Below, piece after piece: positions 1-6,060 of a stretch of DNA of 10,349 bases (position 1 is its first letter; every line of letters begins with the position of its first letter). The notes under the pieces are model-generated. The model saw only the letters and a program-made list of their open reading frames with translations, made no database searches and had not been told where the DNA came from. The position numbers and the translations under genes are program-made. The stretch is from an uncultured Eubacteriales bacterium (GTDB taxonomy: Bacteria > Bacillota > Clostridia > Oscillospirales > Oscillospiraceae), in the NCBI GenBank assembly GCA_900544705.1, contig UQWH01000065.1:1-10349 (forward strand), written 5' to 3'.

Positions 1-55
1 CGTTGCCATGGCGTTCCTTCACGCCTGCGATCACTTTTTCGACATATGCGTTCAT
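1..55 (-). CDS. gdhA: N-terminal fragment, probably NADP-type glutamate dehydrogenase (partial at window edge)
   Basis: Only the first 18 codons lie in the window; the gene runs off the left edge. The peptide is MNAYVEKVIAGVKERHGN. It resembles the start of hexameric glutamate dehydrogenases of Clostridia, which begin with a short YV-x-x-VI-x-x-VK-like helix and then an NEPEF-type segment that would lie outside the window. The start is supported by an AGAAGGAG ribosome binding site on the minus strand about 8 nt upstream (near 68-75). If correct, the enzyme converts 2-oxoglutarate and ammonium to glutamate in the cytoplasm. Its place downstream of serC-serA fits, since SerC consumes glutamate as amino donor. 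The call rests on 18 residues and on context, so it is tentative. Confidence 0.5.
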   Translation of the reverse strand, partial: MNAYVEKVIAGVKERHGN

Positions 56-103
56 GGGATTCATTCTCCTTCTATTTTTTATTAAAATTTCGCGGAGTGA
101 ATG

Positions 104-132
104 TTCTGCGGCCATCCAAAATGGCCGCAGAA
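104..132 (-). terminator. Perfect 12-bp stem-loop between serA and the gdhA-like gene
   Basis: TTCTGCGGCCAT (104-115) is the exact reverse complement of 121-132, with a 5-nt loop. It lies 8 nt past the serA stop codon. No clean T-run follows directly on either strand; the nearest on the minus strand is a weak ATTTTAAT about 12 nt on. It may be a weak terminator or a processing/stability hairpin that lets the downstream gene be expressed at a different level from serCA. Confidence 0.5.
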
Positions 133-139
133 GTTAGGA

Positions 140-1051
140 TCAACCCTTGAATTCGCTGATGATGGAAACGATCTCCGCGCCGATGCGCTTCTGCGCCTCG
201 ACGGTCGCAGCGCCGATGTGCGGCGTGCAGGAAACCATAGGATGGCTGTAGAGGGCGTGGTTCTTTGCAGGCTCTTCCGCATAGACGTCCAGACCGGCCG
301 CGCGGACCTTGCCGCTCTCCAGTGCCTGAAGCAGGGCGTCCTCATCCACGTTCGTGCCGCGGGAGGTGTTGATGATGACAACGCCGTCCTTCATCTTCGC
401 AATGCGCTCGGCATTGATGAGCGCGCCGCCGTCCACTGCCGGAGCGTGAACGCTGATGAAGTCGGACTGCGCCAGCAGCTCGTCCATGTCAACATAGGAG
501 ATGCCCAGCTGCTCCTCGATGCCGGGGATGTGGTAAATATCAAAGGCGATGACCTTCATGCCGATGGCCTTGGCCATCACGCCCAGATGCTGGCCGATGC
601 GGCCGAAGCCGACGATGCCCAGTGTCTTGCCCTGCAGTTCGATGCCCTTGCCGTAGGCCTTCTTTTCCCACTTGTCCTCGCGCATGGTGTGGCCGGCGAT
701 GGACAGGTAGCGCGCGCAGGAGAACATATGACCCATGGCCAGCTCCGCAACAGACTGGGAGGAAGCCTTCGGGGTGTTCTTTACGGTGATGCCGTTTGCC
801 TCGGCGTACTTGACGTCGATGTTGTCCACGCCGACGCCGCCGCGGATGATGAGCTTGAGCTTGCCGCCCTTGGCCTCATCGATGTGGTTGGCACGGACCT
901 TGGTCTTGGAGCGGACGACGACTGCATCGAAATCGCGCAGCGCGGCGCCGAGCTGATCCGGTTCATAGAACTGCTCTACGACCTCGTGGCCTTGCTCGCG
1001 CAGCTCGGCCATCGCGGTCTTATCCATTCCGTCGGTAACAAGAATACGCAT
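140..1051 (-). CDS. serA: D-3-phosphoglycerate dehydrogenase, short form without ACT domain
   Basis: A 303-aa D-isomer-specific 2-hydroxyacid dehydrogenase that oxidises 3-phosphoglycerate to 3-phosphohydroxypyruvate with NAD+, the first step of serine synthesis. The Rossmann motif is GFGRIG (148-153), followed by an acidic residue (D171) after VIAF, which indicates NAD preference. The catalytic set is in place: R231 in NTSRGTNVDED, E260 in YAEEP, H278 in TPHIGAAT. The substrate-domain segment IIRGGVGVDNID (68-79) is typical of phosphoglycerate dehydrogenases. The protein stops just after the last substrate-domain helix, so it lacks the C-terminal ACT domain that gives serine feedback inhibition in longer forms. 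It follows serC with 12 nt between stop and start. Its AAGGAGG site (1059-1065) overlaps the serC stop codon, which suggests translational coupling. Other 2-hydroxyacid dehydrogenases are similar, but adjacency to serC settles the call. Confidence 0.93.
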   Translation of the reverse strand: MRILVTDGMDKTAMAELREQGHEVVEQFYEPDQLGAALRDFDAVVVRSKTKVRANHIDEAKGGKLKLIIRGGVGVDNIDVKYAEANGITVKNTPKASSQSVAELAMGHMFSCARYLSIAGHTMREDKWEKKAYGKGIELQGKTLGIVGFGRIGQHLGVMAKAIGMKVIAFDIYHIPGIEEQLGISYVDMDELLAQSDFISVHAPAVDGGALINAERIAKMKDGVVIINTSRGTNVDEDALLQALESGKVRAAGLDVYAEEPAKNHALYSHPMVSCTPHIGAATVEAQKRIGAEIVSIISEFKG

Positions 1052-1063
1052 GGTAGTTCCTCC

Positions 1064-2149
1064 TTATTTATGCTCTGCCTCGAATTTCTTCAGGCAGGCG
1101 ACGAGGGCTTCGACGCCCTCCTTGGGCATGGCGTTGTAGATGGAAGCGCGCAGGCCGCCGACGGACTTGTGTCCCTTGAGGTTCTCAAAGCCCGCTGCCT
1201 TGGTGTAGGCGACGACTTCGGCGTCGAGATCCTTGTCGCCGGTGACGAAGGGAACGTTCATCAGGCTGCGGAACTCCTTGTCCACGGTGCCGTGGAAGAT
1301 CTTGGAGGAATCCAGGAAATTATACATGACCTTGGCCTTGTCCTCGTTGATGCGGGCCATGGCCTCCAGACCGCCGAGGCTCTTGAGGTACTTGAACACC
1401 TTACCGCAGACGTAGATCGCCCAGCAGTTCGGAGTGTTGTACATGGAGCCGGCATCGGCATGGGTCTTGTACATCATGTAGATCGGGGTCTTGGGGTCGA
1501 GATCCTCACGAATGAGATCCTCGCGGATGATCGCAATGACCATACCGGCGGGGCCGACATTCTTCTGCACGCCTGCGTAGATCATGCCATAGTCGCTGAC
1601 ATTGCAGGGCTTGGAGAGGAACATGGACGACTGGTCGGAAACCAGCGGCTTGCCCTTCGTGTTCGGGAGGGTCTGCCAGGTCGTGCCGTGGATCGTTTCG
1701 TTCTCGCAGATGTAGACATAGTCGGTGTCTTCCTCAATGGGAAGATCGGAGCAGTCGGGGATGTAGGAGTAGTTTCTGTCCTTGGAGGAAGCGGCGACAT
1801 TGATCTCGCCGTACTTCTTCGCCTCGGCAATGGCCTTCTTGGACCACGCGCCGGTTTCCACATAAACAGCCTTGCCGTTCTTCAGCAGGTTCATGGGGAT
1901 CATTGCAAACTGGAGCGTTGCGCCGCCCTGGATGAAAAGGACCTTGTAGTTATCGGGGATGCCCATCAGATCACGAAGATCCTGCTCCGCCTCGTCGATG
2001 ATCTGCTGGAACACCTTGGAGCGGTGGGACATTTCCATGACGCCCATTCCTGCGCCACGGTAGTTCAGAAGCTCATCACGAATCTCCTCCAGAACCGGAA
2101 CGGGCATGGTCGCCGGACCTGCGGAGAAGTTAAAAGTGCGATCGTACAT
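1064..2149 (-). CDS. serC: Phosphoserine aminotransferase
   Basis: A 361-aa fold-type I PLP enzyme, close to the usual family length of about 360. It transaminates 3-phosphohydroxypyruvate with glutamate to give phosphoserine and 2-oxoglutarate. The protein opens with the family signature YDRTFNFSAGPATMP and has GGATLQFAMIPMNLL (75-89) near the cofactor phosphate. The PLP lysine is K196 in AGVQKNVGPAG. MEMSHRSK (38-45) is the conserved substrate-binding segment. The reading frame stays open for 29 codons upstream, but the ATG at 2149 is chosen because AGGAGGT (2156-2162) lies 6 nt upstream and the family N-terminus begins there. It is the first gene of a serC-serA unit with its own promoter at 2196-2224. 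No phosphoserine phosphatase (serB) is present in the window, so that step must be encoded elsewhere. Confidence 0.95.
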   Translation of the reverse strand: MYDRTFNFSAGPATMPVPVLEEIRDELLNYRGAGMGVMEMSHRSKVFQQIIDEAEQDLRDLMGIPDNYKVLFIQGGATLQFAMIPMNLLKNGKAVYVETGAWSKKAIAEAKKYGEINVAASSKDRNYSYIPDCSDLPIEEDTDYVYICENETIHGTTWQTLPNTKGKPLVSDQSSMFLSKPCNVSDYGMIYAGVQKNVGPAGMVIAIIREDLIREDLDPKTPIYMMYKTHADAGSMYNTPNCWAIYVCGKVFKYLKSLGGLEAMARINEDKAKVMYNFLDSSKIFHGTVDKEFRSLMNVPFVTGDKDLDAEVVAYTKAAGFENLKGHKSVGGLRASIYNAMPKEGVEALVACLKKFEAEHK

Positions 2150-2195
2150 GGATGTACCTCCTGTCATATTTGGGCTGGACCGCCCTGCTGTTTCC

Positions 2196-2224
2196 AGTAT
2201 ACGCCACAAAGCACAAATAATCAA
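2196..2224 (-). promoter_or_regulatory. Sigma-A promoter of the serC-serA unit
   Basis: On the minus strand, -35 TTGATT (2219-2224) and -10 TATACT (2196-2201) are separated by exactly 17 bp. An A/T-rich tract (about 2231-2275) lies just upstream and could act as an UP-like element. The predicted transcript starts near 2189, giving a leader of about 40 nt before the serC start. No riboswitch or attenuator is evident in so short a leader. Confidence 0.75.
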
Positions 2225-2284
2225 CCGGTAATCCAAAAAAATTTTCAGTTTATTACAAAAAAAATCAAGTTGCCATGTAATAAT

Positions 2285-2310
2285 GCACCCCGTGCAGGAG
2301 CACGGGGTGC
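2285..2310 (-). terminator. Hairpin terminator downstream of spoIIID
   Basis: A perfect 10-bp GC-rich stem, GCACCCCGTG (2285-2294) with CACGGGGTGC (2301-2310), and a 6-nt loop. It lies 8 nt past the spoIIID stop codon. The U-tract is poor on the minus strand (ATTATTACAT follows), although a run of eight T residues appears about 20 nt further on. Its place between spoIIID and the serC promoter supports a terminator role. Confidence 0.65.
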
Positions 2311-2318
2311 TTTGCTTA

Positions 2319-2576
2319 TCAGGAATCTTCGCTGCCGCGGTATTTACGGCGCGTGGCCATGCCGCCGCGGATGTGGCGCTCGGCCTTGTTCACTTCCAGA
2401 ATGGCCTTCACCTGCTGATACAGCGCAAGATTGCAGTGCGGCAGGCGCTCGGCCAGATCCTTGTGCACGGTGGATTTGGAAACGCCGAACTTCTTGGCGG
2501 CGGCTCGAACGGTAGATTGCGTTTCGATGATGTACACAGCCAGCTCACAGGCTCGCTTCTCAATGTCATCTCTCAT
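2319..2576 (-). CDS. spoIIID: Sporulation transcriptional regulator SpoIIID
   Basis: An 85-aa DNA-binding protein that acts in the mother cell during sporulation, switching genes of the sigma-E regulon on or off and preparing for sigma-K. It matches the known family along its length: a helix-turn-helix from about 22 to 43 containing the hallmark FGVSKSTVHKDL (30-41) and ERLP, then a basic C-terminal region RHIRGGMATRRKYR (67-80) that contributes a second DNA contact in SpoIIID proteins. The ATG at 2576 has a textbook AAGGAGGT site (2583-2590) 6 nt upstream. The gene lies 65 bp downstream of ung on the same strand. A sigma-E-like promoter in that gap (2608-2636) suggests independent sporulation-time expression. 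Family assignment is very secure. Confidence 0.96.
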   Translation of the reverse strand: MRDDIEKRACELAVYIIETQSTVRAAAKKFGVSKSTVHKDLAERLPHCNLALYQQVKAILEVNKAERHIRGGMATRRKYRGSEDS

Positions 2577-2607
2577 TCCCTGACCTCCTTAGCTGTGCGT
2601 CCAAAAC

Positions 2608-2636
2608 AGACTATGCGCAGCGAAGGGGAAATATGC
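2608..2636 (-). promoter_or_regulatory. Sigma-E-type promoter of spoIIID
   Basis: On the minus strand, GCATATT (2630-2636) matches the sigma-E -35 consensus KMATATT at all seven positions. After a 14-bp spacer, CATAGTCT (2608-2615) matches the -10 consensus CATACAHT at six of eight. The predicted start, near 2600, lies just before the ribosome binding site at 2583-2590. In Bacillus subtilis spoIIID is sigma-E dependent, so motif and expectation agree. The consensus strings are recalled from published work on that organism. Confidence 0.62.
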
Positions 2637-2641
2637 AGGGC

Positions 2642-3307
2642 CTAAAGGCTCCAGTCGAGAGGCGCTTCTCCGTTTTCCTGCAAAAAGGCGTTGATCTTCG
2701 AGAAGGGCCGGCTGCCGAAGAAGCCGCGGTAGGACGACAACGGGCTGGGGTGCGGCGCTTTCAGAATGAGCCGCGGCGCGGCGGCATGGATCAGAGCTTC
2801 CTTTTTCTGCGCGTGCGCTCCCCAGAGAACGAAGGCGATGGGCTGCGGCAGCGCGTTGGTCGCGGCAATGACCGCATCGGTGAAGCGCTGCCAGCCCCAC
2901 CCGGCGTGGCTGGCGGCCTTGCCGCGCTCGACCGTCAGGACGGTGTTCAGCAGCAGCACGCCGCGCTGCGCCCAAGCGGTCAGGTCGCCGCTTTCCGGGA
3001 GCGGCACGCCGGTGTCGTCGGCCAGCTCTTTATAAATATTGCGCAGGGAGGGCGGCAGCGGCGTCCCCGCCGCCACGGAAAAGGCCAGTCCCATCGCCTG
3101 CCCCGGCTCGTGGTAGGGGTCCTGCCCCAGAATGACGGCGCGCACGCGCTCCGGCGGCGTTGCCGTCAGGGCGAAAAATTCCCGGCCCGCAGGCGGATAG
3201 ATCTCCGCCGTTTCCCGTGCGGCGGCAAGGCGCTCCACGAGCGGCGCAAGGCAACCCGCGGGCAGGCGCGCTTCCCAAGCGCCGAGCGGGGATGTCGATT
3301 CGTTCAT
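2642..3307 (-). CDS. ung: Uracil-DNA glycosylase, family 1
   Basis: A 221-aa family-1 uracil-DNA glycosylase that removes uracil from DNA arising by cytosine deamination or dUTP incorporation, starting base-excision repair. The water-activating motif GQDPYH is at 61-66, with catalytic D63 and Y65 that excludes thymine. GVLLLNTVLTVE (116-127) carries the uracil-recognising Asn. The leucine-loop motif HPSPLSSYRGFFGS begins at H186. Length agrees with bacterial Ung proteins (about 220-225 aa). The frame opens 10 codons earlier at a TTG (3337), but the GGGAGGAG ribosome binding site lies inside that stretch. The ATG at 3307, about 8 nt past GGAGG, is therefore taken as the start. The gene is divergent from the SDR gene; no terminator is visible before spoIIID, so some read-through is possible. 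Confidence 0.95.
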   Translation of the reverse strand: MNESTSPLGAWEARLPAGCLAPLVERLAAARETAEIYPPAGREFFALTATPPERVRAVILGQDPYHEPGQAMGLAFSVAAGTPLPPSLRNIYKELADDTGVPLPESGDLTAWAQRGVLLLNTVLTVERGKAASHAGWGWQRFTDAVIAATNALPQPIAFVLWGAHAQKKEALIHAAAPRLILKAPHPSPLSSYRGFFGSRPFSKINAFLQENGEAPLDWSL

Positions 3308-3323
3308 GGCTCTCTCCTCCCAA

Positions 3324-3344
3324 GCCGTCCTTGACAAGAACGGC
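3324..3344. promoter_or_regulatory. 21-bp imperfect palindrome over the SDR -35 box (candidate operator)
   Basis: GCCGTCCTTG (3324-3333) and CAAGAACGGC (3335-3344) are inverted repeats with a single mismatch around one central base. The palindrome includes the whole TTGACA -35 box at 3331-3336 and lies in the ung leader. That geometry fits a dimeric repressor site, but no regulator gene is adjacent and no second copy was seen. Confidence 0.35.
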
Positions 3345-3359
3345 GTTTTGTGGTACGAA
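3331..3359 (+). promoter_or_regulatory. Sigma-A promoter of the SDR gene
   Basis: A consensus -35 TTGACA (3331-3336) and a -10 TACGAA (3354-3359) are separated by 17 bp, with an extended -10 TGG directly before it (3351-3353). The strong -35 and TGn motif can compensate for the weaker -10. The transcript would start near 3366 and carry the ribosome binding site at 3381-3387. Confidence 0.65.
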
Positions 3360-3393
3360 TAGGGTTAGAATTTGAAGCTGAAGGTGGTTCTTT

Positions 3394-4185
3394 ATGAAAC
3401 GTATTGCGATCGTCACCGGCGCAAGCTCCGGTATGGGCCGGGAATTTGTTTTGCAGCTTTCCGACTGGGAAAAGTTCGACGAAATCTGGATCCTCGCGCG
3501 GCGCGCAGACCGTCTGGATGAGCTGGCGCAGGTCGTTCCCGTCCCGGTGCGTCCCATCTCCCTCGACCTGACCGACCCGGAAGCGCTGGAGCATTACAAG
3601 AATCTGCTGGAGAGCGCGGCGCCCAATGTCGGCCTGCTGGCAAATATTGCGGGCTTCGGAAAATTCGGCCGCTACGACGAAATTCCGCTGGCCGACTCTC
3701 TGCGGATGATCGACCTGAACTGCAAGGCGCTCGTCGCCATGACGGAGCTGACGCTGCCGTATATGCACCACGGCGCGAAGCTGATGAATCTCGATTCCCT
3801 CTCGGCCTTCCAGCCCGTCCCCTACCTGAACGTCTACGCCTCGACGAAGGCCTTCGTCCTGAGCTACACGCGCTCTCTGGCGCGGGAGCTGCGGCCGCGG
3901 GGCATCCGCGTCATGGCGGTCAATCCCGGCTGGGTCAAGACGGAATTCTTCGACCATGCGCTCAAGACCAGCAGCACCGCCGTGACTTATTACAACCGTC
4001 TTTACGAAGCCAAGGACGTGATGGCGACAGCGCTGAAGGATCTCTACCGGACGAAAAAGGACGTGTCCATCCACGGGCTTGCCGTGCGCAATCAGGTGCG
4101 TCTGGTCAAGCTGCTGCCGCACCGCCTTGTCATGGACATCTGGATGAAGCAGCAGAAGCACAATAAATTGCCGGACGAAGATTGA
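3394..4185 (+). CDS. SDR-family NAD(P)-dependent oxidoreductase
   Basis: A 263-aa classical short-chain dehydrogenase/reductase. It has the cofactor motif TGASSGMG (8-15), a variant NIAG (84-87) in place of NNAG, N109, and the catalytic Ser-Tyr-Lys set S135, Y148, K152 in LDSLSAFQPVPYLNVYASTK. VNPGWVKTEFF follows, as expected after the active site. Basic residues ARR (35-37) at the end of the second beta strand favour NADP(H). The substrate is unknown; the sequence most resembles the DltE/YqjQ-like group of SDRs, whose substrates are poorly defined. The C-terminus is basic (MDIWMKQQKHNK) with a hydrophobic patch, which may associate with membranes. The start is set by AAGGTGG (3381-3387) 6 nt upstream. 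The gene is monocistronic between its own promoter and the terminator at 4194-4231. Confidence 0.88.
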   Translation: MKRIAIVTGASSGMGREFVLQLSDWEKFDEIWILARRADRLDELAQVVPVPVRPISLDLTDPEALEHYKNLLESAAPNVGLLANIAGFGKFGRYDEIPLADSLRMIDLNCKALVAMTELTLPYMHHGAKLMNLDSLSAFQPVPYLNVYASTKAFVLSYTRSLARELRPRGIRVMAVNPGWVKTEFFDHALKTSSTAVTYYNRLYEAKDVMATALKDLYRTKKDVSIHGLAVRNQVRLVKLLPHRLVMDIWMKQQKHNKLPDED

Positions 4186-4193
4186 TCTCGGTC

Positions 4194-4231
4194 TGTAAAA
4201 AAGCAGGGGGCAAAGCCCCTGCTTTTTTACA
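4194..4231. terminator. Bidirectional Rho-independent terminator between the SDR gene and pepD
   Basis: A perfect 16-bp stem, TGTAAAAAAGCAGGGG (4194-4209) with 4216-4231, and a 6-nt loop. A6 on one side and T6 on the other give a U-tract after the GC core in both directions. The pepD stop codon (4227-4229) lies inside the stem. It serves both convergent genes. Confidence 0.92.
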
Positions 4232-5648
4232 GCTTTTCCAGCACTGCGACAAGATAATCCCACGTCCGGGCGACGGAGGCCAGCTCCAGCCGCTCGCGTG
4301 AGGTGTGAATGTCGTGCATCTGCGGGCCGAAGGAAACGGCGTCCAGCCCCTTCAGGCGGTCGGAGAAGATGCCGCATTCCAGACCTGCGTGGATAACGTC
4401 CACCACAGGCTCCTTTCCATAGAGCTTCTCAAAGGTCTTTACCATGATCTCGCGCAGGCGGGAGTCCTTGCGGTACTCCCATGCGGGATATTCGCCCATC
4501 TGGGAATAGGAAGCGCCGTACTTTTCCGCCAGCGCCGCAAGGCGGGCGGTCAGCGCCGCCTTTTCCGCACCCACGGAGCTGCGGACGGAGAAGGTCATCG
4601 TCACGGCTTCCTCCGTCGTTTTCAGGATGCCGAGATTCAGGGAGGTCTGCACCAGCCCCTCGATGTCCGCGCTCATCTTTTGCACACCGTTGGGCAGCTC
4701 GCACAGCAGGCCGAGCACCGCCGCCGTGCAGGCAGGCGTCAGCGCCTGCGCCGCCTGCGCCGGTTCACAGGTGATGACCGCGTGCGGCTCGGTCGCGGGA
4801 AGCTCCTCCATGCAGCGCTTTTTCGCTTCCTCAAAGCGCGCGGCGAAATCCTCCGTGTCGGAAACCAGCAGCGCCTCGCAGCTTCTGGGGATGGCGTTGT
4901 CCTTCGCACCGCCGTCTGCCCGCACGAGGCGGAATTCCGGCAGGCGGGATAGCAGCGTGCGCATGAGCTTATTGGCGTTGACGCGCCCCTTGTTGATCTC
5001 CACGCCGCTGTGGCCACCGGTCAGGCCGTCCACCCGCACACGCCATGCGCGGCCCTGCACGGCCGTGAAGTGTGCCGGGAGCGTGACCGTCGCTGTTGCG
5101 CCGCCGGCGCAGCCGGCCGTCAGGATGCCCTCGTCCTCGGAGTCGATGTTCAGCATCACGCGGCCCTTGAGGGCGCTCATGTCCATCGCGTCCGCGCCCA
5201 GCATCCCGATCTCTTCATCGACGGTGAACACCGCCTCCAGCGGCGGATGCGCGATCTCATCGGAATCCAGCACCGCCAGCGTATAGGCGACCGCGATGCC
5301 GTCGTCGCCGCCCAGCGTCGTCCCCTCGGCGAAAAGATAGGTGCCATCCTGCCGCAGACGCAGGCCGTCGGTGGAAAAGTCGATGTCGCAGCCGGGGTCC
5401 TTTTCGCAAACCATGTCCAGATGGCCCTGCAAAATGACCGTCGGGTGATCCTCATAACCGGGCGTGCCGTCTTTGTAGATGACAACGTTGTTGTGCGCGT
5501 CCTGCACATACTTCAGGCCGTGCGCCTGCGCAAAGCGGACACAGTAGTCGGAGATGCGCTTGGTGTCGCGCGAGCCGTGCGGAATGGCGCACAGCTCTTC
5601 AAAATAGTGCAGCGCCGCCTGCGGGCGCAGATGCTCCAGAATGGACAT
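4227..5648 (-). CDS. pepD: Aminoacyl-histidine dipeptidase / cytosol non-specific dipeptidase (M20 family)
   Basis: A 473-aa M20 metallopeptidase of the PepD type, which hydrolyses Xaa-His and other dipeptides in the cytoplasm and so recovers amino acids from imported peptides. Metal and catalytic residues are visible: H76 and D78 in QGHLDMVCEK, bridging D115 in TTLGGDDGIA, E145-E146 in VDEEIGMLGA, D169 in LNIDSEDEG, and a C-terminal His in FGPQMHDIHTSRERL. GLTGGHSGVEINKGRVNA marks the lid/dimerisation domain of this subfamily. Length matches PepD (about 480 aa) rather than shorter M20 enzymes. A GTG lies three codons upstream at 5657, but it sits on the AAAGGAG site; the ATG at 5648, 8 nt past that site, is preferred. 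The gene is transcribed alone from the promoter at 5678-5706. Confidence 0.94.
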   Translation of the reverse strand: MSILEHLRPQAALHYFEELCAIPHGSRDTKRISDYCVRFAQAHGLKYVQDAHNNVVIYKDGTPGYEDHPTVILQGHLDMVCEKDPGCDIDFSTDGLRLRQDGTYLFAEGTTLGGDDGIAVAYTLAVLDSDEIAHPPLEAVFTVDEEIGMLGADAMDMSALKGRVMLNIDSEDEGILTAGCAGGATATVTLPAHFTAVQGRAWRVRVDGLTGGHSGVEINKGRVNANKLMRTLLSRLPEFRLVRADGGAKDNAIPRSCEALLVSDTEDFAARFEEAKKRCMEELPATEPHAVITCEPAQAAQALTPACTAAVLGLLCELPNGVQKMSADIEGLVQTSLNLGILKTTEEAVTMTFSVRSSVGAEKAALTARLAALAEKYGASYSQMGEYPAWEYRKDSRLREIMVKTFEKLYGKEPVVDVIHAGLECGIFSDRLKGLDAVSFGPQMHDIHTSRERLELASVARTWDYLVAVLEKL

Positions 5649-5677
5649 AGAAAACACTCCTTTCCATTATCAGCATG

Positions 5678-5706
5678 ATTATACCACACTTTCCTGAAAT
5701 TGTCCA
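5678..5706 (-). promoter_or_regulatory. Sigma-A promoter of pepD
   Basis: On the minus strand, a perfect -10 TATAAT (5678-5683) with extended TGG before it, a 17-bp spacer, and -35 TGGACA (5701-5706), five of six to consensus. It is back-to-back with the promoter at 5717-5745; the two -35 boxes are only 10 bp apart, so the two may compete. Confidence 0.82.
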
Positions 5707-5716
5707 CGCAAACCGC

Positions 5717-5745
5717 TTGCGAGAATCCACCGAATATGGCATAAT
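5717..5745 (+). promoter_or_regulatory. Sigma-A promoter of the Cys-rich three-gene operon
   Basis: -35 TTGCGA (5717-5722) and -10 CATAAT (5740-5745) are separated by 17 bp, with TATGG (5735-5739) directly before the -10. Transcription would start near 5752, only about 25 nt before the first start codon. The leader contains just the AAGGAGG ribosome binding site (5761-5767). Confidence 0.6.
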
Positions 5746-5775
5746 CAAGCTGTAATCCGAAAGGAGGAATGCTTT

Positions 5776-6060
5776 ATGATTCTCGACGGCTGTCAGGGAA
5801 AGCCCCGCACGCCCACGATCGAAGAAAAAATCTGCCCGCAATGCGGTCATACCATCGAGATCTTCTCGACCGACACGGAGGTCGCCTGTGAAAACTGCGG
5901 CTTTGTGGTCTACAACGACGCGCTCAGCTGCGTACAGTGGTGCAAATATGCCCGGCAATGCGTCGGCGACGCGATGTACGAGCAGATGATGCAGATCGCC
6001 GCCCACCAGAAGGAAGAGGCGGCCCAAAAACGAAAAAAACGTTTGGAGGAAACAAAATGA
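5776..6060 (+). CDS. Small zinc-ribbon protein
   Basis: A 94-aa soluble protein. C20-P-Q-C23-G and C38-E-N-C41-G form a two-knuckle zinc ribbon. A second cysteine group follows, C52, C56 and C62 in SCVQWCKYARQCVG, which could bind another metal or be redox active. The last 20 residues are Lys/Glu/Gln rich and probably a short coiled helix. I recall similar proteins in Clostridia next to ferredoxin-like genes, but no function is established to my knowledge. The ATG has AAGGAGG 8 nt upstream. Its stop overlaps the next start as ATGA (6057-6060), so the two are translationally coupled and likely act together. A partner or scaffold role for the iron-sulfur protein is inference only. Confidence 0.88.
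   Translation: MILDGCQGKPRTPTIEEKICPQCGHTIEIFSTDTEVACENCGFVVYNDALSCVQWCKYARQCVGDAMYEQMMQIAAHQKEEAAQKRKKRLEETK

Noticed and set aside
2150..2195. Attenuator or T-box in the serC leader
   Set aside because: The predicted leader is only about 40 nt and contains no T-box motif, leader peptide or terminator.
101..2515. An 804-codon open frame on the plus strand
   Set aside because: It runs antisense across serA and serC, whose protein motifs, ribosome binding sites and promoter are clear. The translation shows no recognisable domain, and such long shadow frames are common opposite GC-rich genes with strong third-position bias.
3304..4377. A 357-codon minus-strand open frame opposite the SDR gene
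   Set aside because: It is antisense to a well-defined SDR gene, runs through the bidirectional terminator at 4194-4231, and has no family motifs or ribosome binding site.
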